Origin: an archaeon
GTDB lineage: Archaea; Nanobdellota; Nanobdellia; SCGC-AAA011-G17; GCA-2687815
Direction: 5' to 3'
DNA length: 33,289 nt
NCBI GenBank assembly: GCA_002687815.1
Contig: NZBH01000051.1
Location: 1 to 33,289 of the forward strand
Shown: positions 1 to 6,957 of the stretch, piece by piece
Position numbering within the stretch: position 1 is the stretch's first letter
Layout: each line of letters starts with the position of its first letter
Translations under genes and position numbers: made by a program
Notes under the pieces: model-generated
What the model was told of the DNA's origin: nothing
Database searches by the model: none
The model's input: only the letters and a program-made list of their open reading frames with translations

Positions 1-1232
1 AACAATTATCAATAATATTAGGAGCTAAATTTGGAAGTCTTCTTTCATTAGGTATTGGACCAATTGTAACAGCATCTATCGTCTTGCAATTGTTGAATGG
101 TTCTGGTATTTTAAAGATAGATATGACTACAGAAGATGGTAAGAAAACTTTCCAAGGTTTACAGAAAGTATTGGCTTTATTTTTTATTATATTTGAAGCA
201 ATAATTTATGTTTTTATGGGTGGTTTGGCACCGTCTGCTGCTTTAACGGGTTCGGTTTTTAGATCTGTACAATTTTTATTAGTATTCCAGTTATTTTTAG
301 GCGGTTTGCTGATATTATTCATGGATGAGGTAGTTGCTAAATGGGGATTTGGTTCTGGTATTAGTTTATTTATAGCAGCTGGTGTTTCAGAACAAATTTT
401 TATTACTGCTTTGAGCCCATTAAATAGTGCTGGTAGATTAGCATGGGGTTCTGGTCTTCCTGCTATAGGAAAAGTTTGGATATTCTTTACTTCTTTATTT
501 AATGGAGATATAGTAAGCATGGGTCTTGCATTTGCAGCAATTGCTTCAACTATTTTTGTATTTTTATTAGCGGTATATGCACAAGCAATGAAAGTAGAAA
601 TACCTCTGTCTTTTGGTAGAGTCAGAGGTTATGGAATTAGATGGCCTTTAAGATTTATTTATACTTCAAATATACCAGTAATTTTAGTTGCAGCGCTAAT
701 GGCGAATATGCAATTATGGGCTAGATTGCTTGAAAGATGGGGTTATCCGCTATTAGGAACCTTCAGTGGGAACACTCCTGTTACTGGAATAGTATCTTGG
801 CTATTTTCTCCAAATGTTGTTAGAAATTTATTAACTGGTACGTTACAAGGGATAGATTTAGCTCATGCTGGAGTTTATATATTATTTATGATGGGTGGAG
901 CAGTAATATTCTCTATATTTTGGGTACAAACCTCTGGAATGGATGCAAGAAGTCAGGCAAAACAGATTATGTCTTCTGGTTTACAAATTCCAGGATTTAG
1001 AAGAGACCAAAGAGTCTTAGAAAGGATCTTGGGTAGATATATATTTCCATTAACAATAATGGGTGCTTTGACAGTTGGTTTTTTAGCAGCCTCAGCAGAC
1101 CTTTTAGGAGCTTTAAGCAGGGGTACTGGAATATTATTAGCTGTAATGATCATTTATAAGTTGTATGAAGATGTTTCTAAGCAACATATGATGGATATGC
1201 ATCCAATGTTGAGAAAAATGATGGGCAAGTAA
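1..1232 (+). CDS. secY: Protein translocase subunit SecY (5' end outside window)
   Basis: Central pore subunit of the Sec61/SecYEG channel in the cytoplasmic membrane. The reading frame is open from base 3, before any start codon, and the first residues contain GIGPIVTASIVLQLLNGSG, the plug/TM2 region typical of SecY, so the N-terminus lies upstream of the window. A TTG at 84 in the same frame is an internal leucine, not a start. About ten hydrophobic segments follow, with the conserved GSGISLFI block and a basic cytoplasmic loop (SFGRVRGYGIRWPLRF). The C-terminus ends in a Met-rich tail typical of archaeal SecY. It is followed 52 bases later by the membrane insertase homologue DUF106 and by ribosomal genes, the usual end of the archaeal secY operon. 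Identification is secure; only the missing 5' end is open. Confidence 0.96.
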   Translation, partial: QLSIILGAKFGSLLSLGIGPIVTASIVLQLLNGSGILKIDMTTEDGKKTFQGLQKVLALFFIIFEAIIYVFMGGLAPSAALTGSVFRSVQFLLVFQLFLGGLLILFMDEVVAKWGFGSGISLFIAAGVSEQIFITALSPLNSAGRLAWGSGLPAIGKVWIFFTSLFNGDIVSMGLAFAAIASTIFVFLLAVYAQAMKVEIPLSFGRVRGYGIRWPLRFIYTSNIPVILVAALMANMQLWARLLERWGYPLLGTFSGNTPVTGIVSWLFSPNVVRNLLTGTLQGIDLAHAGVYILFMMGGAVIFSIFWVQTSGMDARSQAKQIMSSGLQIPGFRRDQRVLERILGRYIFPLTIMGALTVGFLAASADLLGALSRGTGILLAVMIIYKLYEDVSKQHMMDMHPMLRKMMGK

Positions 1233-1250
1233 GGTTTAATAAACAAAACC

Positions 1251-1260
1251 TTTAAAAATA
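1251..1260 (+). promoter_or_regulatory. Candidate TATA box for the DUF106-eL34-eL14-pfdA operon
   Basis: TTTAAAAATA is centred about 30 bases before the ATG at 1285, the spacing expected for a leaderless or near-leaderless archaeal transcript. It would let this operon be transcribed separately from secY. Called from sequence and spacing only. Confidence 0.4.
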
Positions 1261-1284
1261 GAAAAACTAAATTTATATTGTAAA

Positions 1285-1734
1285 ATGTTTGATTCATTTT
1301 TTAATACGGTATTGGGACCATTGATAGAATGGTCACCATTAGGAACGATTGTAATAGTGTCTTTTGCGTTAACATCACTAATTACTCTAGTCTATAAACT
1401 AATGACAGACCAAGAATTAATGAAATCTTTAAAAGCTGAGATAAAAGGATTTCAGCAAGAAATGAAAGAGCATAAAGAGGATAAAGAGAAGATGATGGAA
1501 CTTCAGAAAAGGGCTATGGAAAAGAATATGAAGTATATGAAGCATAGCATGAAACCAACATTAATTACATTTGTTCCAGTAATTATTATTTTTGGATGGT
1601 TAAGAACTACCTTTGAGTCAATTGGTAAAATAATGATACCAATAGTATCTGTTAATTTGAGTTGGTTTTGGATATATCTTGTATGTTCAATTGTTTTTAG
1701 TATTGTTCTTAGAAAAATTCTAAAAGTAAATTAA
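1285..1734 (+). CDS. DUF106/EMC3-like membrane insertase (archaeal YidC-like)
   Basis: A 149-residue membrane protein of the archaeal DUF106 family, which belongs to the Oxa1/YidC/EMC3/TMCO1 insertase superfamily and helps put proteins into the membrane, probably beside the ribosome and SecY. Hydrophobic segments lie at about 19-38, 91-106 and 125-145. A charged, Met- and Lys-rich cytoplasmic coiled-coil hairpin (about 41-88) separates the first two and fits the ribosome-contacting element of this family. The length matches archaeal relatives. It sits between secY and the eL34 gene, its conserved archaeal position, and its stop is two bases before the next ATG. The adenylate kinase gene that usually separates secY from DUF106 is absent here. 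Family assignment is confident; insertase function is inferred from structural relatives. Confidence 0.88.
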   Translation: MFDSFFNTVLGPLIEWSPLGTIVIVSFALTSLITLVYKLMTDQELMKSLKAEIKGFQQEMKEHKEDKEKMMELQKRAMEKNMKYMKHSMKPTLITFVPVIIIFGWLRTTFESIGKIMIPIVSVNLSWFWIYLVCSIVFSIVLRKILKVN

Positions 1735-1736
1735 AA

Positions 1737-2000
1737 ATGGCAGTAAAACATAAATCAAGAAGTTTGAGAAGAGTCTCTAGAAAATTACCTGGTGGAAAGG
1801 TTACAATTCAATATAAAAAAAGAAAACCAGGAAGAGCTAAATGTAGTAATTGCGGTAAACCTTTAATGGGTGTGCCAAGAGAGCTTCCATCTAAAATGAA
1901 GACTTTATCTAAAACAGAGAAAAGACCTGAAAGACCTTATGGTGGAGTTTTATGTTCTAAGTGTATGAGAAGTAAAATAATAAAAGAAGTAAGAAAATGA
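1737..2000 (+). CDS. rpl34e: Large ribosomal subunit protein eL34
   Basis: An 87-residue archaeal/eukaryotic-type protein of the 50S subunit. The N-terminus is highly basic. Two CxxC pairs (C36/C39 and C73/C76) form the zinc ribbon seen in zinc-binding eL34 proteins, with the conserved RAKCSNCGKPLMGVP segment. The start ATG follows the DUF106 stop by two bases, and the 3' end overlaps the eL14 start by the ATGA junction, so translation is probably coupled. In many archaea cytidylate kinase (cmk) follows this gene; here it is missing. Confidence 0.96.
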   Translation: MAVKHKSRSLRRVSRKLPGGKVTIQYKKRKPGRAKCSNCGKPLMGVPRELPSKMKTLSKTEKRPERPYGGVLCSKCMRSKIIKEVRK

Positions 2001-2299
2001 AAATTGGACAAATTTGTGTTAAAATTTCTGGTAGAGAAGCAAATAAGAAATGTGTTATTGTTGATATTGTTGATGATACATTTGTTTTAATAGATGGTAA
2101 TGTTAGAAGAAGAAAATGCAATGTTAAACATTTAGAGCCTCTTGATAAAGTTTTAAAAATTTCTAAGAAAGCTTCAACAGCAAAAGTACACGAAGCAATG
2201 AAAAAAGAAAAAATCGAAATTATTGAAAGAAAAAAGAAAAAAGTTACTAAAAAAGTTAAACCTCAAAGAAAACGAAAAGTAAAAAATGACGGAAAATAA
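1997..2299 (+). CDS. rpl14e: Large ribosomal subunit protein eL14
   Basis: A 100-residue protein with an N-terminal KOW/SH3-like domain (about 1-55: GQICVKISGREANKKCVIVDI and the RRRKCNVKHLEPL segment), diagnostic of eL14. A Lys-rich tail of about 40 residues extends the family core and would contact rRNA. It overlaps eL34 by four bases and the prefoldin alpha gene by 14 bases. In canonical archaeal order cbf5 would follow; here prefoldin alpha does. Confidence 0.94.
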   Translation: MKIGQICVKISGREANKKCVIVDIVDDTFVLIDGNVRRRKCNVKHLEPLDKVLKISKKASTAKVHEAMKKEKIEIIERKKKKVTKKVKPQRKRKVKNDGK

Positions 2300-2690
2300 T
2301 TCTCAAGAAAAATATTTAGAATTCCAAACTCTAAATCAAAAACTTGGTCAGATGAATCAAGAATTAAATTTGATGGAGCAGCAATTAATGGAACTTAAAA
2401 TAATTGAAGAAAGTTTGATTAATCTTAAAAAAGTAAAACCAGGAACTAAAACTCTTTCATCTGTTGGTCCGGGTATATTTGCTGAATCTAGATTGGATAA
2501 CAATAAAGAAGTTTTAATGAATATTGGAGCTTCAGTTGTAGTTAAAAAATCCATTTTAAGTGCAAAAACAACTATTTCAAATAAAGTTGAAAAAATAAAT
2601 GAATTGATGAAACAATTACAAAAAGAGATAGAAAGTGTAAATGGTAATTTACAAAAACTCTCAAGAGATCTTATAGAGAGTGAAAGATAA
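2286..2690 (+). CDS. pfdA: Prefoldin alpha subunit
   Basis: Alpha subunit of the hexameric prefoldin (GimC) chaperone, which holds unfolded proteins and passes them to the thermosome in the cytosol. The 134-residue product has two coiled-coil arms (about 8-55 and 95-132) joined by a beta-hairpin region (about 55-92) containing the SVGPGIFAESRL and NIGASVVVKKS segments typical of the alpha class. The ATG overlaps the last codons of eL14, so it is probably coupled to the ribosomal genes. In many archaea pfdA instead lies downstream of eL31, eIF6 and LX; its position here is unusual. Confidence 0.92.
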   Translation: MTENNSQEKYLEFQTLNQKLGQMNQELNLMEQQLMELKIIEESLINLKKVKPGTKTLSSVGPGIFAESRLDNNKEVLMNIGASVVVKKSILSAKTTISNKVEKINELMKQLQKEIESVNGNLQKLSRDLIESER

Positions 2691-2696
2691 TAATAG

Positions 2697-2704
2697 TTAT
2701 AAAT
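2697..2704 (+). promoter_or_regulatory. Candidate TATA box for the primase gene
   Basis: TTATAAAT is centred about 27 bases before the primase ATG at 2727, consistent with a leaderless transcript. No Shine-Dalgarno-like sequence precedes the ATG. Confidence 0.5.
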
Positions 2705-2726
2705 TCTTTTAATTAGTCTTCTTGTT

Positions 2727-3938
2727 ATGAATCCTTTGAGCTTTTATTCTAAAAAAGAAATTCAAAAAGCAATAGCTAAAATAGCTAAAGATAGAGAAAT
2801 TGTAGTAAAATATGGGGATAAAGGTTTTGGGAAAAGGCCTGATATTGTTCAATTTGATGGAGATATTTTAGAATTAGCAAAACAAGGTGTAACTTCTTTT
2901 CATATTTCAGAGGAACATTGGTCAGATCCTTTGAAATTACAGCCAGGTATGATGAAAAAACAATTAGATGAACTAAGAACTGGTTGGGATTTTTTAATAG
3001 ATATTGATGCTGAAGCCTTAGAATATTCTAAAGTTGCTGCTAATTTAATAGTAGAAGCATTAAAATTTCATGATATTAAAGATATATCTGTAAAATATTC
3101 TGGTAATAGAGGATTTCATATTGGAATTCCTTTTGAAGCGTTTCCTGACAAAGTAAATAATCAAGATACAAAGATGTTATTTCCTGAAGGTACAAGAGTA
3201 ATTGCTTTGTATTTAAAACAATTAATTGAAGAACAATTAAAAAGTATTCTTAAGAATGAAACTCCTTTTTCCTTGGTTGATGTTGATACTGTTTTAATAT
3301 CTAATAGGCATACATTTAGAGCTCCATATAGTTTACATGAGAAAACTGGTTTAGCTAGTATTCCAATAAAACCAGATCAAATTTTGAGTTTTAAAAAAGA
3401 ACAAGCAGAACCAGAAAAAGTAAAATTTGATATAAAATTTTTAGAAAATGTAAATAAAAATGAAGCTTCCCAATTAATAATACAGGCATTTGATTGGCAT
3501 TCTAAAAATATAATTAAAGTTGTTGAGATAAAACCTAATAGGGAATATGATATTCCTAAAATAGCAGTAAAAGAGGATTTTTTTCCGCCTTGTATAAAAT
3601 TTATTTTAGACGGACTAAAAGATGATGGAAGAAAAAGATCTTTATTTATTTTAATAAATTTTTTGAGTTCTCTTGGTTGGAAATCAGAAGATATGCAAAA
3701 TTTGTTATTGGAATGGGATAAGAAAAATCATTCTCCTTTGAAAGATGGTTATGTAAAATCCCAATTAATGTGGTATAAAAAAAGAAAAAAAGCAATTCTT
3801 CCACCTAATTGTAGTAATGAAGCGTATTACAAGAGTATTAATATTTGTAAACCTGATAATTTGTGTAAGATGATAAAGAATCCTGTTAATTATTCTGTTA
3901 GAAAAACTAGATTTAAAAAAAGAAAGAAAAAATCTTAA
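2727..3938 (+). CDS. priSL: Fused archaeal DNA primase (PriS catalytic domain plus PriL Fe-S domain)
   Basis: Makes RNA/DNA primers for replication. Residues about 1-215 form the archaeo-eukaryotic primase catalytic domain: the metal-binding acidic pair D92/D94 (FLIDIDA), the SGNRGFH motif (125-131), the third acidic site near D185/D187 and the RAPYSLHEKTG motif (198-208). The C-terminal part (about 285-392) is unlike PriS alone. It carries C289 in FPPC, C362 in LPPNC, C374 and C380, spaced like the four 4Fe-4S ligands of the PriL C-terminal domain, followed by NPVNY. The protein therefore joins both subunits in 403 residues and lacks the large helical PriL N-terminal region. A similar single-chain primase is known in Nanoarchaeum equitans and other DPANN. 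The Lys/Arg-rich tail ends exactly where the convergent kinase gene ends. Confidence 0.88.
   Translation: MNPLSFYSKKEIQKAIAKIAKDREIVVKYGDKGFGKRPDIVQFDGDILELAKQGVTSFHISEEHWSDPLKLQPGMMKKQLDELRTGWDFLIDIDAEALEYSKVAANLIVEALKFHDIKDISVKYSGNRGFHIGIPFEAFPDKVNNQDTKMLFPEGTRVIALYLKQLIEEQLKSILKNETPFSLVDVDTVLISNRHTFRAPYSLHEKTGLASIPIKPDQILSFKKEQAEPEKVKFDIKFLENVNKNEASQLIIQAFDWHSKNIIKVVEIKPNREYDIPKIAVKEDFFPPCIKFILDGLKDDGRKRSLFILINFLSSLGWKSEDMQNLLLEWDKKNHSPLKDGYVKSQLMWYKKRKKAILPPNCSNEAYYKSINICKPDNLCKMIKNPVNYSVRKTRFKKRKKKS
3915..3932 (-). terminator. Candidate T-rich terminator for the kinase gene, inside the primase gene
   Basis: A run of seven A, then three A, then six A interrupted by single G residues on the plus strand reads as T7-C-T3 plus T6 on the minus strand just downstream of the kinase stop. 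It is made by the primase tail KKRKKKS. Confidence 0.4.
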
Positions 3939-4541
3939 TTATTTCAATAAGTTTATAATTTTCTTAATGTTTTTTTTATTAAAATCTTTCTTGTAATCTT
4001 TTACTAAAGATATTAAAGTAGATTTTTTAATTTTTTTAAAACCTTTTTTTGTTAATATATCTGAAACTTTTTTTGATATTAAAAATTGACAAAATTGTGT
4101 TGTATTTTTTGGCTTTTCAGTTTTTCTGCATCTTTCAAAGTCAATCATTTTTGCATTATTTTTTTCAATTAAAATATGTTTTATTGGATGATGCATTTCT
4201 TTTTTTTCTATTTGTAAAGAATCTAAAATGTAACATTTTTCAAAAATATCTTTTAGAATTCTCTTTATGTTTTTTTTATTTGCTTTTTCCATCCAATCTA
4301 GAATTCTTTCTCCTTCAATGAATTTGTAAATAATAGAATCTTTTTTTGAATGTAATAATTTTGGACCAATTTTTTTCTTGTTTAAAATTTTTAAGAATTT
4401 AGCTTCATTTGCAATATGTTCTTTTACAGAAATATCTTTTCTTGCAACTTTTATTCCAACTTTTTTATTACCTAAAAAAGCTGTGTATACATTACTTCTT
4501 TTACCTTTTGCAAGAAATTTCTTTTTTTTAATACTAATCAT
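3939..4541 (-). CDS. Small RIO/Bud32-like Ser/Thr protein kinase (COG2112 type)
   Basis: A 200-residue predicted protein kinase. A glycine-poor nucleotide loop (AKGKRSNVY, 11-19) is followed by the likely ATP-binding Lys K31 in GIKVAR and a helix-C Glu at E46. A PxxLH segment lies at 60-64, and the hinge-like YKFIEGE at 72-78. The catalytic region reads HHPIKHILIE (117-126) and then MIDFERC, with D134 in the place of the DFG aspartate. This pattern (H-x-P-x-KH and IDFE) is that of archaeal COG2112 kinases rather than the classical HRD/DFG kinases. The substrate is unknown. The gene is transcribed divergently from the toroid-protein gene and abuts the primase stop codon with no gap. The C-terminal 60 residues are very Lys-rich. 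Confidence 0.7.
   Translation of the reverse strand: MISIKKKKFLAKGKRSNVYTAFLGNKKVGIKVARKDISVKEHIANEAKFLKILNKKKIGPKLLHSKKDSIIYKFIEGERILDWMEKANKKNIKRILKDIFEKCYILDSLQIEKKEMHHPIKHILIEKNNAKMIDFERCRKTEKPKNTTQFCQFLISKKVSDILTKKGFKKIKKSTLISLVKDYKKDFNKKNIKKIINLLK
3970..3977 (+). terminator. Candidate T-tract terminator for primase, inside the kinase gene
   Basis: Eight consecutive T, about 32 bases after the primase stop. On the other strand these bases are Lys codons of the kinase C-terminus. Archaeal RNA polymerase terminates at T-rich tracts, and there is no noncoding space between the two genes. Confidence 0.45.
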
Positions 4542-4559
4542 AGAATAGTAAATAGAAAA

Positions 4560-4571
4560 TTATTTAAATAA
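4560..4571. promoter_or_regulatory. Palindromic AT box shared by divergent kinase and toroid-protein genes
   Basis: TTATTTAAATAA is a perfect palindrome centred about 25 bases from the kinase start (4541, minus) and 38 bases from the plus-strand start (4604). It can serve as a TATA box in both directions, giving a leaderless kinase mRNA and a leader of about 12 bases for the plus gene. Confidence 0.5.
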
Positions 4572-4586
4572 ACTTCGATAATATTA

Positions 4587-4598
4587 CTTAAAAAGAGG
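4587..4598 (+). promoter_or_regulatory. Shine-Dalgarno-containing leader motif
   Basis: CTTAAAAAGAGG lies just before the ATG at 4604, with GAGG five bases from the start codon. The same 12-mer precedes the PfkB gene at 21482-21493. It supports the chosen start in a genome where most gene heads look leaderless. Confidence 0.5.
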
Positions 4599-4603
4599 AT
4601 TGC

Positions 4604-6340
4604 ATGAAAAAAATAAGTTTATTTTTATTTAGCCTGATTATTTTGTCTTCATTTGTATTTGCAACAACTAGTATTGAAAAAGGTGCTGATTGGCTTGTAA
4701 ATAATACAGATTGGAAAGATGATGGTATTGAAGAAGTAACTTTTTCTATTTTATCTTTAGATTTGGCTGAATTCTCTAATGAAGTTGAAGAAGGATTAGA
4801 TGAGCTTTTAAAAAGAGAAAATTCTGGTGATTGTTGGCCTAAAGGTACTTGTAAAGTAAAAGAAACAGCTTTGGCTTTATTAGTTCTTAATCATCTTGAT
4901 AAACCAACTTCTGAAGTTTTAGATTGGCTTTATGATGCACAAATTTCTGCTTTAGATACTGGGACTTTCTGGATTCAGATGGCATCTGATGTTGATGGGG
5001 ATTGTGTTTTAAATTATGATGGTAAGAAAAGAACATTTACACTTAAAGATAATAAAATTGCAAAATGTAGTAATAATCCTTGGTTAGATGTTGATTGTAT
5101 TGAGAAAAATTTCATGGTTGATTCTTTAAGTAGAGAAGTAGATGTTGATTGTTCTTCTTTACCGGGTAGTGTAATTATCTCTTTGATATATCAAACTGAT
5201 GATTCTTATTATTTACTTCAAGAAGAGCATAGTAATGCTGCAACTATTAAAATAAATAATGCTTGTTTTGGTACATCTTCAGTAAGTAGTTCTTGCGATT
5301 ATAAATCAACTGCTTTTGCAACCTGGGTTTTGTCTTTGTTGGGCGAAGAATTGAATACTATGTCCTATTTAGAAAGCGAAATTTCAGATGGTGATATTCT
5401 AAGTCATGCTTTACTTTACTTAATTACTAAAAAGAATGTTTATTCTAATTGGTTAGTTGAACATCAAAGTGCTTCTGGTAATTTTGGAGATATTTATACA
5501 ACTGCTTTTGCTAATCTTGCTTTAAAAGGAAATCCTGTTGCAAGTAATTCTACTGGGTGGTTGAAAATAAGACAAAAACTAGATGGTTCCTGGAATGATA
5601 ATATAAGAGATACTTCTGTTGTTTTATTTAGTCTTTTAGGAGGAATAGAAGGAAAGGATGTAACTGGGGAAAGTTGTACTGATTCTGGTTATACGTGTTG
5701 TGATTCTTGTGAAATGGGTTCTGAAAAACCTACCTATAATGATGGTTGTTATAGCGGTGAAGTTTGTTGTGATAAATGTGAATCTGTTGTAGTAGAATCT
5801 TATTGTGGTGATGGTACTTGTGATATTGAAGAGGATGAAGTATCTTGTCCTGAAGATTGTAAGGTTTCTGGTTATTGTGGTGATGGTACTTGTGATATTG
5901 AAGAGGATGAAGTATCTTGTCCTGAAGATTGTAGAGGAGAAATAGATGTTCCTACAAGTTTTTGTGGTGATGGAGAATGTGAAATGGATGAAGATGGATC
6001 ATCTTGCCCCGAAGATTGTAAAGGATTTCCAACATGGATTATTGTAATTTTAGTAATTATTTTATTGGGAGTTGGCTTTTATTTTGTTTATAATAAATTT
6101 TTGAAAGGTAAAATTAAATTACCTGATATTTCCAAAATAATTAAATTTAAGATAGGATCTGGTAAGAAACAGCCTGCTAGAGTTCCTGCACAAAGACCTG
6201 CTTATCCTGCAAGAAGACAACCACTAGTTGCGAGAGGTAGAGCTGCTCCAAGAAGAATGTCTCCAAGAAGATCAAAAGTAGAAACTGAGCTTGAGAAATC
6301 CTTAAATGAAGCAAAAAAATTATTAGGTAAGAAAAAATGA
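4604..6340 (+). CDS. Secreted alpha/alpha-toroid protein with Cys-rich repeats and C-terminal membrane anchor
   Basis: A 578-residue surface protein. A signal peptide (about 1-20, ending SSFVFA) precedes an extracellular domain of helical repeats (about 21-350) resembling the alpha/alpha-toroid of terpene cyclases, prenyltransferases and the complement TED domain: a repeated W-L pattern, GDCWPKGTC and a QW-like KLDGSW segment. No GCGEQ thioester or DDxx catalytic motif is seen, so a binding role is more likely than catalysis. Three CGDGxCxxxEDxxSCPEDC modules follow (residues 400-419, 424-443, 453-472). A transmembrane helix lies at about 475-497, and the cytoplasmic tail is Arg/Pro/Ala-rich then helical. 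A GAGG motif supports the start. The last base pair of codons overlaps the next gene by ATGA. The toroid assignment is from repeat pattern only; function is unknown. Confidence 0.75.
   Translation: MKKISLFLFSLIILSSFVFATTSIEKGADWLVNNTDWKDDGIEEVTFSILSLDLAEFSNEVEEGLDELLKRENSGDCWPKGTCKVKETALALLVLNHLDKPTSEVLDWLYDAQISALDTGTFWIQMASDVDGDCVLNYDGKKRTFTLKDNKIAKCSNNPWLDVDCIEKNFMVDSLSREVDVDCSSLPGSVIISLIYQTDDSYYLLQEEHSNAATIKINNACFGTSSVSSSCDYKSTAFATWVLSLLGEELNTMSYLESEISDGDILSHALLYLITKKNVYSNWLVEHQSASGNFGDIYTTAFANLALKGNPVASNSTGWLKIRQKLDGSWNDNIRDTSVVLFSLLGGIEGKDVTGESCTDSGYTCCDSCEMGSEKPTYNDGCYSGEVCCDKCESVVVESYCGDGTCDIEEDEVSCPEDCKVSGYCGDGTCDIEEDEVSCPEDCRGEIDVPTSFCGDGECEMDEDGSSCPEDCKGFPTWIIVILVIILLGVGFYFVYNKFLKGKIKLPDISKIIKFKIGSGKKQPARVPAQRPAYPARRQPLVARGRAAPRRMSPRRSKVETELEKSLNEAKKLLGKKK
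5801..6019 (+). repeat. Three tandem 60-base modules coding for Cys-rich repeats
   Basis: Copies at 5801-5860 and 5873-5932 are identical over 60 bases, separated by 12 bases. A third copy at 5960-6019 is diverged at the DNA level but keeps all four Cys and the CGDGxC and CPEDC ends. The acidic residues between the Cys pairs suggest metal binding. Perfect identity of two copies points to a recent duplication. Confidence 0.85.
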
Positions 6341-6564
6341 GTCCATTATTTGAACTTAGTGATGAGAATAAACATATTTTTAAGAAATATCTAGAGAATA
6401 ATATAGGGATTATTGGTGTTGTATTTGCAACTATAGGATTTACAAATTATCTTTTTGCTGGTAAAATTGTTGATAAAAATTTAAGTTTAGTTATTCTTAT
6501 AATAGGTGGAGTATTAATTGTTCTTCATTATGTTAATCATGTTTTAATTACAAATTTAGAATAA
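6337..6564 (+). CDS. Small two-helix membrane protein, unknown function
   Basis: A 75-residue protein with two predicted membrane helices (about 22-41 and 47-68) and a charged N-terminal segment, probably cytoplasmic. I do not recognise a family. It starts within the stop codon of the secreted toroid protein (ATGA junction), so the two are probably co-translated and may act together at the membrane. Its stop codon directly abuts the stop codon of the convergent gene (TAATTA), with no intergenic base. Confidence 0.6.
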   Translation: MSPLFELSDENKHIFKKYLENNIGIIGVVFATIGFTNYLFAGKIVDKNLSLVILIIGGVLIVLHYVNHVLITNLE

Positions 6565-6957
6565 TTATTTAATATTTAATTTCTTTTTTAGAACAAAATT
6601 TTGTGCATTTAGATTTTTTACTAACATATCATATCTATGTAATTTTGCTAGTAAATCATTTAATAAATCTGTGGTGTATTCTGATTCAAGATCTACTTTT
6701 TCAGGTTCTAGAATTTCTATTGAGCTTGGCATGTAATCAAAGCAAATATCAAATAATCTAGCAATGTTTTCTATCTCTATTTCGAATTCAACAAATGTTG
6801 ACCAGAATTGTTTTACTTCTGCAATTTTACTAATGTCTTCTTTAATTACTTTTACATTATCTTCTTTTTTAAATTTGTCTACGACTGTTTCCATAGCTTT
6901 TTCTACATGTTCCTTTGGGCTACCCATGATTTCTATTATTACTCTTGCTTGTATCAT
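6565..6957 (-). CDS. Conserved-looking small protein with C-terminal helix, unknown function
   Basis: The likely product has 130 residues, starting at MIQARVIIEI. That ATG at 6957 shares ATGA with the stop of the preceding lamin-tail gene, which argues against a longer N-terminus starting at 6999. The first about 80 residues look like an alternating beta/alpha fold of ferredoxin or ACT type (beta ARVIIEIMG, helix HVEKAMETVVDKF, beta VKVIKEDI, then a second beta-alpha unit). The last about 45 residues form an amphipathic helix, possibly a coiled coil. No catalytic motif is evident. It is the last gene of the operon with hjc, the radical SAM gene and the lamin-tail gene. Confidence 0.65.
   Translation of the reverse strand: MIQARVIIEIMGSPKEHVEKAMETVVDKFKKEDNVKVIKEDISKIAEVKQFWSTFVEFEIEIENIARLFDICFDYMPSSIEILEPEKVDLESEYTTDLLNDLLAKLHRYDMLVKNLNAQNFVLKKKLNIK
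6584..6589 (+). terminator. Weak T-tract terminator candidate for the toroid/membrane protein operon
   Basis: Six T about 20 bases after the plus-strand stop at 6564, lying inside the Lys codons (KKK) of the convergent gene. Shorter than the other tracts, so low confidence. Confidence 0.3.

Noticed and set aside
84-86. TTG at 84 as the start of SecY
   Set aside because: Conserved SecY sequence continues in frame upstream to the window edge.
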